Shown here piece after piece: positions 27,295-39,965 of a stretch of DNA of 64,000 nt. The stretch is from Isoetes taiwanensis (taxonomy: Eukaryota; Streptophyta; Lycopodiopsida; Isoetales; Isoetaceae). The position numbers and the translations under genes are program-made. Under the pieces are notes generated by a model that was not told the DNA's origin, ran no database searches, and saw nothing but the letters and a program-made list of their open reading frames with translations. The stretch lies in assembly GCA_021234155.1 (NCBI GenBank), contig JAJEKV010000034.1, forward strand, positions 2,666,001 through 2,730,000, given 5' to 3'. The stretch's first letter is position 1. Each line of letters starts with the position of its first letter.

Positions 27295-29903
27295 AAAAAA
27301 CCCCTTGGACCAAGAATCATCTTTTTGAGCTCGATATAAGAAGCACCAATGAAGTTTGTCTTTTAACATATATAAGCCAGCCATTACAAAAATAATCTCG
27401 GTAAAGAGAAATTGGCTTATTGTGAGGTTATATTATACACAAAATTTGGGCGATTCTCGATGAGAAGCTGAAGTATATCAATTAAAAACCAAACATTCTC
27501 AAATTGCCACCTCACAAGCTGTTGCTCAATGTTCACTGCCAATAATAAATATCGGACACAAAAAGTACCATGCAAGGTTTGTGGCAAATACGGCTTTCGA
27601 TTGAGATAGACAAAGGAAAAAATCTTTGGTATTTGGAATCTATGAGCAATTGTGGCATTTGAAATGCTGTGAATTGTGGCATTTGGAAATAGCTTGGACG
27701 GGAGATGGAGCGGGATGGAGTCATTCTTTCCACATAAGCCATGATCTTACGCCCTGTTTTGCAATGGCGGCAACTTTCCGCCGAGATAAAATAATGCGCT
27801 CAGTTCTTTTCGGCTTAATCTTTGTATATCCATCTCAAAAACTTGCAATCAGATTTGCAAAAGTTGCACGATGCATATTACGTCTTGATCACCTCAATAC
27901 ATTGTGATAATCCTTCAAATAGTTAAACAACGCAAATTTCTCCCAAAATCATCACCAAATACTAGAAACAATACGGCTCCTAAACAGGTTCAATAAAATT
28001 TCACATTAAAACTCACAAAGCGAGCTTTTCTAAGAACCCCAGGGAATAAAGTATATACAAAACAACCTAATTTATACCACCTAAATTAGCATATACAATC
28101 CATACCACCCATCATCTTGTGCCTTCTCACGCATCACATCTTGGATCCATCGGATCGATGTCTCATATACCCAACAAACCTTACCTTTTCTAAGAACTCA
28201 GCGTAGGGATGTAAGGGAAATCGGGATCATCGGTAGCACATCATCAAGCGAGCTCAGTAACATTGACAATATGCATTCTTGGCAAAACCTTATGCCTTGC
28301 AAAATGCCCTTCGTTAATGGCAACAACCGAGTTAACCCTTTACGGCACTTATTTTGCTGATCCATTATACCTTTGAAAACATCATTTCGGGCGTGGTACA
28401 AAACAATGTGGTCCCTTCGGTTGGTGTTCACTACCAACTTGACACTATATGACAACCAAGTAAGTTTTGTCTATTTTTCTAGATGTAATTTGAAGTACAA
28501 ATTCGAGCACCATATCTAGTCCATTCAAAGTACTTCATATTGTTTTACGGAATCATAGCCACTGAGACATTATTTTCAATTAACATCACCTCAATATTAG
28601 GATATTTAGAATTACAATTTGTTTTAAAATCCTAAAATTTGTATTCTTATTAGCCACTAAGCGTATCAATGACATCTCTATTCATTCATCTCATCTAGAT
28701 AGAGTTTAGGAAGCCAAATACCTCTGCTTTTGACAAACCCGGTTATATTTTCATTGCAAGCGTGGCCATTTGGGCCCGCCAAACGAGCATCCACTCTGTC
28801 CAAATGCAACCAAAAAGTTCATAGCAAAAATGGAGGCATTTAACTTGCGGATGAGATAGCGATATCTGACTCGGCAAAATTGTGATCGAGGTTAAAGAAA
28901 AGTTGATAAGCGCATCCGGCCAAAATATGGCGGGATATTCTCTATAAGACCCATCGGCTTAAGGCCTTAGACAACAACATCTATTGGCTGCTTGTTTGCA
29001 AAAACCATTTAAATAGTCAAAGGGATGCCAATGGGCCTTCCTTGTCGAACAAAAAAAAGCGGATAGGAAACTTAAAGGTTTGCTTCAAAATCTCACCTCG
29101 ACTCTAAGAATAACTTGCAAATCGTAAATCTTCAAATTTATGAGAAAAAGATGCATTTAGCTTTGTTTTGCTATACCGCCATATCTGCCAAGCTTAGAAA
29201 CATTAACACTAAAGCGGGGATACTAAAAAACACGACTAGTGGCGCTCTAACAATCCATGAGTCTTTTCAAATTTTTCGGCTTCTTTGCACGAGAATGAAT
29301 TCCTTGCTTCTTTGATAAACAATTTTGGCATAAAAGCCACGTCGAATCCGGTCTGGTCATTTGAGCAGCGGTCGAAATCTATCTTTTCCACGGCACTCAA
29401 AGACACGAATATATTTGCATCATAATGGACCTGTCAATGCGACTCTTTAAGCGAGCATCATAACACTAGAGTTCCAATCTCATTCATTTCGTTATAGATT
29501 TTCTGGTGAGGCTTTTTTCAAGAGGCAGACAAATAAGAGAAACCAGTAGCGGTTATGAAAGAAGCCGCGGCCATGTCGTTGGCCTTCTTTGCCATATCTA
29601 TCGTTCTGTCTCCAAAGGAAACAATAAGAAAACTAGAATGGATGAAAGGAGCCATGGCAATGAGTTCCCCACATTGCCATAGCTTCGTAGTTTACGCAAT
29701 TAGGACCCAGTATCTGATAAGGATTCCCACCTGGCCCGGCTGCTTTTGAGGCAAATGGCAGCCCCAATCACATTGCTTACCAAAATAGCCGGAGAGAGGA
29801 AAAAAGTGGAGGCGGTATACACTCCTTCTTCTACCGGTTATGGTGTGAAGAACAAAAGAATAAGCCTGGTAATAAGAGCGAGCATGCAAATGGCTAAGCG
29901 GTG
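27295..29903. other. Gene-free stretch
   Basis: No recognised gene. Sizeable frames (plus 27626-27907, 93 residues; minus 28198-28455, 85 residues; plus 29555-29749) lack identifiable motifs and are probably chance. The text has many cgg/gcg interruptions in AT-rich context. Confidence 0.5.
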
Positions 29904-30095
29904 GGATCTTATTTGCCGAGTCGGATCGCCCAGTTGAAAATATCGCAGCATAAGGACAAACTCTGACTCAAGGCATGATTTGAAAAGCAACCTAGCGGAG
30001 TCGGATCTTATTTGCGTCGTAGGATCCGCGTTGAAGGAATGATATGCATAGGATAAACTGCAACAAGGCATGATTTGGCTGCCTAGCGGCATCAA
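29904..30095. repeat. 99-bp diverged tandem duplication
   Basis: ggatcttatttgc at 29904 and 30003, each followed by a variant of the same string, including the shared caaggcatgatttg and cctagcgg phrases at about 29,971-29,998 and 30,065-30,090. No gene is associated. Confidence 0.75.
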
Positions 30096-30286
30096 AAAGC
30101 CACTCCAAAAGAATGGGCGAAAATATCTTTGTTTGTGAGTTGAATCTGCAGGTACGAGACAAACGCGTCTTACATTTTGAAAAATGTTGCATGCTCGATA
30201 CTTTGATCATCAGTGATTGGAACGTAGCGAGGCGTTGAATTGGGTCAGGCGGTGCGGCGGGGTACCGGACGAGCATCTGGCTAAAT

Positions 30287-30637
30287 ATGAAATCAACTCC
30301 AAATGAAATCACCGCACAAAAAATTTGGCCCGTCCTCGGCCTTCACGAAAAATCAGGATTTGATCCGGTAGGCCCGCCAAATTATCCGGGAAGCGACGGC
30401 GCGGTGGAACAGGCACACGGTAAGCTGCGACGACCGGGTAAGCAAAAGTACCTCTCGTCTGGTGGCACTGCAAAGAGCTTCGTCGAGCCAAAGAAATTTC
30501 CGCTGAACTTCATGCGCGATGGGGCTGCGCCGGCGCCAGGGCTGCGGCAGGTGAGGCGACACCGGCGTAGGTACCACTTGACCAGGAATGAAGTTCACGG
30601 TGAAAATGGAATGAGCCATGCAGTCCTGAGATTTTAG
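30287..30637 (+). CDS. Hypothetical 116-residue frame, GC-richer than its surroundings
   Basis: The longest plus-strand frame in the middle of the window, starting MKSTPNEITAQKIW. The segment 30,240-30,640 is clearly richer in G+C than its flanks. Residues 28-60 are Gly/Pro/Lys-rich, and residues 90-105 are very basic (RRHRRRYH). The minus strand is also open over the same interval (30353-30619), as expected for GC-rich DNA, which weakens the coding case. No domain was recognised. It could be a fragment of a transposon or a captured exon. Confidence 0.18.
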   Translation: MKSTPNEITAQKIWPVLGLHEKSGFDPVGPPNYPGSDGAVEQAHGKLRRPGKQKYLSSGGTAKSFVEPKKFPLNFMRDGAAPAPGLRQVRRHRRRYHLTRNEVHGENGMSHAVLRF

Positions 30638-31286
30638 AAACTGTAGGACGCTTCAAAATTGGAAGCAGAGGAAAAAGGCCTCCAAGGTGGGGCAAGGCTG
30701 GTAAGGAAAAATTGGGGAGCTTGTTACAGGAATCACTTTTCCACTTCCATTTCAGAACTTCCATTTCAATCTAGACATTGAAGACAATTCAGCGCCTCAT
30801 TAAAGCCCCAATGGAGGCTTCAAATCTTGATCTTACATGATGATGCATTCCTCAATGCAAAGGGGGCCTTGGGTGGTTTGCTCCTTTAAATCTCAAAAAA
30901 TGGGGGTAGCACCGTTATATATATATATAAATTTTTATCGTGGTTTCAAATCTCATGGAGGAAAATCCCAGAATAAAAATAATTAAAGGCTACTGTTCGT
31001 GAGAACTTCCCAAGTGAAATATCATTTCGCTTATAAACTTTGGCTATTCCACGTAAGATTTAAACTGGGACACACAACTTCCAGGTGTTGAGGTGAGAAC
31101 ACCACACTCAACAGCTTTCAGTGGGTGCAGAGCTGAGTGTCAGTGGCTGATTCCATTTGGCAATTTTGTGAGGGTAAATGTGTCTGTGAGTTGAAACAAA
31201 CATATATTGAACAAACAATGATGCAATTATATTACAAGGATTTTGATGGCCATTTCTTATATATACTTCAGTCAACTTGATTGATA
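30638..31286. other. Gene-free stretch
   Basis: No gene seen. A short TA run (30,915-30,930) lies inside. The phrase acttccatttcag appears twice near 30,740-30,765. Confidence 0.5.
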
Positions 31287-31658
31287 TTACATTTCTTTTG
31301 GGCCATAACTTCGATGACATCCATTCGATGGGCATGAACTATCTTGCGACTTGGTTTTGGTACCTTTGATCTTCTTTTTTTCAGCTGATTTGACATTGGT
31401 TTCATGGCAAATTGGGCTCAATTTAAAGAATGAGAAGCAATTGTATTCGTCGATGACAATGGTCTTGACTCTTGAAAATCCTGATGAAATCATTCCATGT
31501 TTGATTGGATCATGGACACAAATCCATCGATGTGGGTGCGATATTTCCACATGATCTCTGGAGCTGTCATTCCACTCCATCAAATGATTCCTCAACAAAA
31601 TTGATTTCAAGGTATGAAAATTCGCCATGAAGGCTTTGTTCGTCGACGTTTTTCTCAA
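31287..31658 (-). CDS. Hypothetical 123-residue frame
   Basis: A minus-strand frame starting MRKTSTNKAFMANFHTLKS. It has a Lys-rich stretch near residues 92-103 (EKKKIKGTKTKS) and scattered His/Cys. A plus-strand frame (31351-31554) overlaps. I recognise no family, no signal peptide and no membrane segment. It is one of the longer frames in the window and reads less repetitively than most, but the lack of homology and of a second exon keep confidence low. Confidence 0.18.
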   Translation of the reverse strand: MRKTSTNKAFMANFHTLKSILLRNHLMEWNDSSRDHVEISHPHRWICVHDPIKHGMISSGFSRVKTIVIDEYNCFSFFKLSPICHETNVKSAEKKKIKGTKTKSQDSSCPSNGCHRSYGPKEM

Positions 31659-34600
31659 TTAATTTTCTAGTGTGGATGACAGATGATTAAGGGAATAAAT
31701 GATCATCATTGAACTATAAGTTACCGACCATGTCCAAAAAAGCAGCAAGTTACGGGCAAGAGATACAAAAGGAAAAGAACTTGGGAATTGATTAGATGTG
31801 GCGATTTGTCAAAGATGACGTGATTACACAAAAGTCGTTTGAATGGCTCATTATTTCAAAATATCCCAATAATTCAATAGGTCGAAGCTCCATAATTTAC
31901 AACATAAATGCTCTAACATGGAAATAGAAATTAGAACTTGTTTTGACAACTCTTCCCAACGACAGTGGCATTAGGTAAAATTTAACACTTTACTCCTAAA
32001 TAGTATGCCAAACAAAATAGCACTTCTGAGTCAATTCAACATGCATCTTTGTTGGCTATGCACATACCAGTAGCTTGTATAAAGTATCGAAGTTAATACA
32101 GTTGAAGATACGTGGATTATTAACAATATTAGCAGAAACAAAAATAATGATTGCAAAAGCGGGACTCAGCTCAAAAGCATCATTCCTCTTCACATTAGCA
32201 CCTTCCCAAATCTTTGTGGGCCTTCAGTGATTCCGCGTATGTAAGGATCCATTATTACGTCTCCCATGCTACGTTCTTCCATATTTACTCTAAAGTATGT
32301 TTCTAGAGAAAAATGTTTTATACTAATCACAAATTTATATAGCTGGGTGGAACATAAGCAAACTATGCTTTTGATATGGAATGATAAATGGATTAAAACT
32401 ACCACTATTTATCTTACAAATGTCTTCTGCTACTTATAGCATGAATGCTTGGCTGGTTAGGCTATTCACAGAGGAGATTTATGATGTTAGCCATCCATAA
32501 ATCTGAAAAGAGTATGAATTATGTTCATGCAGAAGGCGGATCAACATCCTTCATGCGTTTCGCACAACAAACTAATTCTTTGGCATTTCCATTTCAATGC
32601 GTGTAAAGGATAGAATATGTATATACGAGTTCCCATCATGATGACCTTGTCTTGCCAGGATGCGGATCGTCGGCCGATTCAGATTCGAAACCGACGACGT
32701 ACAAGAGTTGCGCCGTTACTGCCGCCATTGCATGCATTTCGGGGCCTCTCATCCGGGTTAGGGATCGCTAACATGCGCCCAGCGCCGAGCCCTGTGGCTT
32801 TCTCGCCCAGCTACGATGATGTTTGAGGTTATGTTCTGCTCGGAAGCACCTGCGGGTTGACCTTCGTGGCGGCTGCACACTATTTGCTTGTTTTCTTGAG
32901 CTGAAGCTTTGCTGCGTATCCCTTCTGGCGTTTCTTATGGTTCGGTTCTCTTCTACGCGCTTTCGTTGGGCTTTCTGGCGCATCCCTTCTGGCGTTTCCT
33001 ATCTTACCGTATCTCTTCCTATCGCTACCGTCTAAGCTTCCTACCTGGCATTCCTCCACTATGGGCAATTCTTCGACCTTCATCTCGAGGATGTGGGAAG
33101 TTCTCTTCTTTAAAGGCGTTGTTGTGTCATAAATTAGCGGCTTCGAGAATCGCAGTCGTCAAACCCGGATGTGATTCTCGAGCAGGGGCAAACTGTCTAA
33201 GACCATCGTTGCGCGTACATTGACCTCTCATCCGGTTAGGGGTAACTGGCTAGCTGCATTCGCCAAACTTCTCATGGTAACCTCTTGCGGCGTTCGGGTT
33301 ATGTTCTGTAACCACTCCACTCCCTCCCGCCAAGTATTTTGTTTTATATGTTGTTACGTGTACGGCGCTATCGACCCTGCGGCTTTTGGGGTTTGTTCAG
33401 CCCCTTCTCTGTGTGTTTTGTGGTCTTGTAGAGTCTGAGGCGTTGCGGCGTTGGTTCTTTTGGGCGTGGGTTTTGGGAAGTTTAGCAGCGTTGTCTAAAA
33501 GCCTTGCCTAGAACTCAGCTGGGGTTTTCCTCGAAAGCGAAAGTAGGGAGTTTTTAATCGGGTAAAGCCCCTAGGCAGGTACATAACAAACATCTATGAT
33601 ATGTTTTTGTGATACGGTCGAGGTGTTGGATATTCCTTGTTTTTGTTTTTTGGACGGCAAACCTACATGCAGCTACCACTCTCCATTAATTACGCTGGGA
33701 TGAGGTGAAAGCCCATCGCGTTGTTATTGTCATCGCGGTAGCGACTCGGTATATGCCAGCCAACTACAATTAAACGAGCCTGCGCATCATCACCACCAAC
33801 AAGAGAATTCAGGAAGTTAATATCACCGGCCTGTATACAAACGTTGTTGAATCACGGGAATATTAAGAACACCACGGCAAACAAATGAAAATGGCATTTC
33901 ATAGAACATATCACCTCATCATCTTTGAATTGCTAGCGGCATTGACATATACACATTGCATTGTGCATTAATAAAACAACAGAGACTTTGATCAGCCTCA
34001 GCTGCGGTGACGAACAACTTGTACTTGCAGCCTTTGATTTATGGGCGCATCCTACCACGAATCACGTGACACATTTTTCTTTATTTGAAGATTTACGCTT
34101 TAATTTGGCAAATATCGCTAAGATCATTTTGTAGTTCTTCCTTTCTCACTCCAATGTAACAAAACAAAATTGATGTTGTTTATGGAAGTTATGGCCATGT
34201 TCTAATAGAAACAAATTCAAAAGAGCAAATGTAATTTCATATATTTTACAAAGCTTGCAAGCCATTTTAGAAGCATACTTATGTTTTGTGAGCTCTCATG
34301 AGCTCTCAACGAAGCCCCTTATCTTGAGAAGCAGAGCTTAAGCTTTTGAGAGATTTATGAGCATCATACAATACTGTTGTGGATTGTTCGCGGCTCATAG
34401 TGAGAGGATGAAGCCAATGGCATTAAAGCCTACAAATTATGCGTTCACAAGGCTTTCTTTTCTTAGGGATATCACGAAGCCAGAGATAAAGGATAAATGA
34501 ATTTCATGTGAAAAATGCTGAAATGCAACTCTTAGAGGCGCACTCCAGCTCGACAAACATCAATTATTTGCGTAGGCACCACCTCACCTTACGTACATCC

Positions 34601-37600
34601 CGAGCCTTGTTATGCAAGCTCGAATCTTGGAAGAGGAAAAACCATTGCGTATATGCTAAGGCTGATTTATTACGGCGGAAAATAAAGATCAAAATCAAGA
34701 TAAAGCTTAAGCGAGGAGCAAAGTACAAAAGGCAGATCAATTGTCGAAATAGCAAGCTACTGAAGCGAGAAAACTGAAATAACCGGCGCCACTCTTTGAT
34801 TTTTTGAAAGCATGATTCGAATTGGACATGTTCCAAACTGCGCTTGCTACATCTCTACGGCGCTCTGCTCAATCTAAACGACATTATAGCATCTTTGGGG
34901 CAATTTGGATGAAATGTTCTTCTGAAAAGGTGAGAGTGTTGAGATGGATACCAAGCCGCTCTTTTATCCTGCTGCAACTTTTTAAAACACGAGGTGGGAA
35001 TTAGCCTGAGAACAACTAAATGGATAGTGGTCAAATTTGTCAATGGGCAAAGAAACCAAGAAATAAACTTCTGCTTCTAACACATACCCTGAATGCGCGT
35101 TTTCGCTTACTTGATGGGATGTCATTACCCCAAAGATGGACGGAGATGGGCTACAATAAATACTCAAATATTTGGATCTTAACCAATTTGTCGTAAATAA
35201 GGCAGCGGACAATCACCACCAAATTCTAAACATTGATAAAAGAATAAACCTTTTAGAAGAAGAAAGGAGGAACGAAAGGGTACCACCTTGCATGATGATA
35301 AGCAACCCGACAAAGAAAATGTTGTTCTAGCTGAGGTAAATGAAATAAGCGGCAAAAGGTGAAGATGGTGACCTCACTTTAAAACTTTTGAAGATTAACG
35401 AAAAGCAGAGAAATAAAAATCATATTTATCTCGATTTTGAAAACTCCCATTGCGTCAAAGCCAGGCAAAAAAGCTATGGGACCAGGGCGTACAAAGCGGC
35501 TGTAGAATTTAGGTTAGAAAGAATCAAGGAGACAACTACGATAAATCTTTTGCATATAGAGCGAACTTGGTGCTCATCGAAACCTGCTAGCTCCTCATTA
35601 TTAATCCCGAATAATATTTTGTACCGCCTGATGTTGGAAGCGATAGGGTAGTATTTATTTAAAAATGGCGATGAATCATGATATAGATAAGGTGCAATTG
35701 AAAGCTAACATTTGGAGCAAACATGGCTTTAAGCATAAAGTAGGATAAACACTAAGGTTGTGGCTCCAACTTCACACTCTCTAAGTATTTGATTTCAAGC
35801 TGCAAAGCAGCTCAAATTGATCGTGCTAAAAATCGCCTCACATCTCATAAACAGCACCGGTCAATATGTGAAGAAATTTGAAAACGACAGGCAAAAACTA
35901 AAATTCACCAATAGGTGTTGTTCACTATATAGAATCACCTCATATTTTAAAGTACCCTATGACATAAAAAGTTGATGCCAGTAGCAAAGCGGAACCCCTT
36001 GATGAAACAATTTATTCTTTGCGTTTCTGGGCTCCTATCAGTCGCGAATTAATTGAACTCTTGATGTTTGGGCACCCTCATCACCAGAAACGCCCAAAAT
36101 TTCAGCCATAATGTGGGAGACTTTTTGAAAGCAAGAAGCTATTTTGTACTGTGACATAAACAATTCTGTTAGCAAATATGACAAGTCCTTGGCCAAAGAT
36201 AAGATACCTTTCACGTTGTCTGCCCACATGGTTTCTAAACTCCATTTAACATGAGAAAATTACACCCAATCTTTGACTTCATGCATAGGCTATTTCTGTC
36301 ATGTTTCTTCAAACTATGGACATCTCATCTCCATGCAGAAGGCTTCCGCTGCGGTAAGAGGCCCAGGGCTGAAACTTTGGGCTGAAGCCTCCTCTACCTC
36401 CATTTTAGCGTTCAGCAGCATGCACCAATAAGGAGAGCGTTGTAGCATTAATATTCAAGGAATTGCAAGCAAAGTTGACATAAACAATTTTAATTCAGGT
36501 TGTAATTTGGGAACAAGCGTGAAATACTTAGAAATCTTTCAGGTACAGACACATAGTAACGTGTATAAATACTATGGTAGATTGCTCACACGTGAAGCTA
36601 CTGCAAGCATGCCTTTCTCTCTAGTATCACTTTCAAACTTGAACAGATCAAACAAGTATTATGTGCTTGTACACGATTGTGGCCTGGAGTGGTTATATCC
36701 AACTATTAAGTGATGCCGCAGTTAAATGCAAGAGGGATTATCCACCAACAAAAGTTACGATAAGCGGCATACACACATGAGGGGTTCTTGGCTTTGTATA
36801 GAAGTACGAAGTAAAGGGCATCGAGAATTTGATCCTAAAAAACTTTAAAGAGCCAGCGAGAGAGGATTGATGTAAAACATAAGACTTAAAATACAAAGCG
36901 AGTAGCACTTCAAAGCCAGCAAAGCTCTAATCACCATGCCCATGGAACTTTTAAACTTAATTGATTAGACATGCGTCTTAGGCCGTATTTTGCAATGTAT
37001 AATCTCCATATATAACACCTCACGGAGAGCACAATCACGGCCACTATGGATTGGTGAAGCTTGCTAAGCATAAGCAATGCCGAGAAAGGTCTGGAATAAG
37101 TACACACTGGTGGGCGGCATACTGCGAAGCAAAAGCAGAATGAAATTTTCCTTCATTACGCCCTATGTCTTGCGGAAATCTCACAAAGTAAATCAGGGAG
37201 GATTGCCAAATATCTATAGCGTAAAATACTCCATAAGCCCGACATGGGCGTGTATCTGATCATAAAATGCGGGAAGCTTTGCATAGACGAAGCATGAAAT
37301 ACAAAATAGAAAGCGTGATGGATCGACCATGGCATAGTAGAGCATACCTCGGTAAACTTCTCAAGCTACTAATGCGCGTGGTAGAGCTTCACATTGCACC
37401 ATTTGATAACGAGCACAAAAGGCCTACGTTTTTGGATGTCGCAGCAGGATTCGCTACGTGTTATTCACCAAAGCGGGGTATCTTGGATTGCAATATTCAC
37501 TCAGTTCTCGACTGGCGGGCGACTTCTTTTTAACCTGGCGGATTTAATGAAGCAATAGGCAGAATTTTACTCTGGGTCTTGAACACACAAATTTTTTCAA

Positions 37601-38100
37601 AAAGTCATAATCGATCAAAGCGAAGATTGCAGGCTAGATTACATCTTACATGAGCCCAACTCAAAAATGTCTACAAAATTCGCTGTCCAGCCAGGATCTT
37701 TAAAACCGGAAGAAGAATCCAAAATACGGAAGCCTTGGCAAAAAGTGATTAAATTTGCATGCCATAAGTCTAAAAATGATGGGGACCATTAGGCATGTGG
37801 TAAACGAATCCCCATTTTGAAAGGCGGCCTTTAGCTCATTCCGATTGTGCTGGGAACAATAGAGCTTCGTTTGTACTGCTGATGATTTTCGCATTTGAAG
37901 CGAGCGAGCATCAGCTTGTGATGTCGGGAAACTCAGCTTGCAAAGTATTTGCGTTAATTAGATTCACAATGGGCGAAATGGCTGAAGCCAAACTCTAAAG
38001 AACTGATCCAGTACAGAGGGATTCACAAGCGTCGTCGTCGCCATGCATACTCAGCCATAGCCCGACCCAAAGCCAGACTGAAAGTGAGAGAAAAGTGGAA
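31659..38100. other. Long stretch without a recognised gene
   Basis: AT-rich DNA broken by a more GC-rich part at 32.6-33.6 kb. In that part the phrase gcatcccttctggcgtttc occurs at about 32,981 and in variant form (gcgtatcccttctggcgttt) at about 32,914, a local 68-bp duplication, and ctcatccggttaggg is doubled at about 32,749 and 33,227. Frames such as plus 32909-33223 (104 residues), plus 34508-34777 and plus 37267-37533 have no known motif. I see no exon chain. Confidence 0.45.
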
Positions 38101-38520
38101 AAATAATCGGTGATTTTTGTTAATGCATTACCACCTCATGAAGGTGGACATTAAATTCTTTGCCGCCAAATTTCCTTTGACTTTTAAATCGAGGAGAGAG
38201 ATTAGAAAGCCCCAATTCCAATGATGCGGATTAAAAGCACGAATTCTATGCCTTCCTTACCTTCCTATCAAAATTAACGGCCAAGATTTGACCTTCCGCT
38301 TTTGTCAAGGCGCAGAAACCCCAAATAATTTTAAATGAAGCGGTCTGGGAGGTAAAGTACTTTAATTTCAAGGGCCAGTTAAAAGCCCCAAATAAGGGGG
38401 ATACTTGGGGTATTCTGAGAGAGGGTGGCTACATCTCAGTCCATCTCCCGAGAGATGGGCCGTAGAGATCTCTATATGTTAGTAGACCTCAGTGGTAACG
38501 CAGGATATACCTGCAGAAGT
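38101..38520. repeat. Dispersed repeat module
   Basis: Contains ggccaagattt (38,279), agccccaaataagggggata (38,383), and gagatgggccgtagagatc (38,454). The same order of phrases is found at 46,140-46,345 (agccccaaat, aataagggggatcgggt, gagatgggccggtagagatc), and the first phrase also near 1963. This looks like one non-autonomous family in three states of decay. Confidence 0.6.
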
Positions 38521-39052
38521 ATTTTGTACTATAAATGGGTGTTTGAGCTACTTGGGTTTATGAAGATGGGAAGAAAAAATCTAGGCCAATAGATGTTTTA
38601 GCAGTAGCGTAAAACATTGCCTGCAATTTTATTCGTCATAAATAATTGTTTAATGATCTAATCGCATTTTAAAAATTAGCATAATTTATGGTCTAACAAC
38701 GAGTCTGTGAAATTTTTTCATATTATGTGGGATCTGTGATGCTTTCTCACACATTTATTTAATTTTTAGCCGTCTACCTTGGGAAAATATTGATGCTTTC
38801 TTCCTTCAAAAATAAAAAATTTATTTGAAAGTGCACATGATAATGTCGAACATTCCTAGTAGAGGTATGTACCAAAGGCACCACAACCAGCAGAAACTGA
38901 AGGTACCGAGTTTCAAAGAAGTAAAAAGGAGATACATATCTTTTGTTAAGGTGTTTCCTAAAATTAAATTCCATTTTGGATTGCATAAATTAACAAAAAC
39001 ATAATAAGCGATAAATAAACTAGTACAAAGTTGCCTAAGATTTTCCACCAAG
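38521..39052. other. Gene-free stretch
   Basis: AT-rich and without a recognised gene. Minus-strand frames at 38,774-39,051 are rich in Phe, Tyr and Leu, as expected from translated AT-rich DNA. Confidence 0.5.
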
Positions 39053-39187
39053 GTTCCTTAGATTCTTCTAGATTTTCAAATATTCTCTTGAAGGCTTCCG
39101 AGGGTCCCTAAGATTCTCATTTCTCTAGATTCCAAGATTCTAGATTCTCCAAGATTCTCGTAGTTTCTCTTAGATTCTATGAAGATT
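39053..39187. repeat. Short GATTC array
   Basis: About 135 bp of the dispersed family (ccttagattcttctagattt, ctccaagattctcgtag, ttagattctatgaagattta). Same polarity as 490-1700. It is isolated: no TA tract or opposite arm is next to it. Confidence 0.75.
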
Positions 39188-39584
39188 TATACAAAACAAG
39201 CATTTGTGGGCATTCCTGGGAATCCCTTGGTTTCCGCTTGGTTTCTTTTGTAGTCAACCGATCCGAGCCCACAATCGACACTCTGGTTAAACTCCCAACT
39301 CATTAAGTTTTAGTTTTTCTTTCCCTTAAATTTTATTACCATTCACCCTGAATTAATTTAAGCATAAGAATAAGCCATTTTTCTTCTCTGTAAAAGTAAG
39401 CCCATTTTAGAACATTTTGACAATATTGCCAAAATACATGGATATTTTGATAAATATGAAACATAGGGAGGATTTTTACATTTACTCATATTTTATCTCA
39501 TGAAGCACATTACGGGCATAAATTACGTACGTGTTAGAAAGGTTATCTCGTAATACGTCGCGGTCTTAGTAGAAGATTGGAAGC

Positions 39585-39965
39585 TTTATTGAAAGAACAA
39601 AAACCAAGCTTTTAATAGCTTCGCCTTCATGATTATCATAAACTAAAGATTTAAGAACTTGTCATTACAAAGGCTAAACATACGTGGTGCGGCATAAAAT
39701 AAATTTCAAATTAAATGCTTCACAGTTGCACCACTCGTATTTGCGGTCTGCGCAAATGTTTTGATCGTCGTCTTGTGTTGTAGATAAGTTGTAGCTACGT
39801 TCATCAGATTAATAGCACTCTAATCTCATATTCCAGATCTATTGAAGGTTGTGACATAAAGAACACTAAAAACCAAGTTTTAACATGATTTATTTAGTTC
39901 ATGATTATGCATAAACTAAGTTCAAAGAACATGTCATTATGAATGCTAAACATGTCATAAGTACG
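39585..39965. repeat. 269-bp diverged tandem duplication
   Basis: aaaaaccaagcttttaa, cttcatgattat-cataaacta, aacttgtcatta and gctaaacat at 39,597-39,685 recur as aaaaaccaagttttaaca, gttcatgattatgcataaac, aacatgtcattatgaatgct and aaacatg at 39,867-39,955. Confidence 0.7.

Noticed and set aside
33060-33140. Small GTPase (ARF-like) start from a frame reading MGNSSTFISRMWEVLFFK
   Set aside because: No GTP-binding motif follows; the frame stops after about 20 residues.
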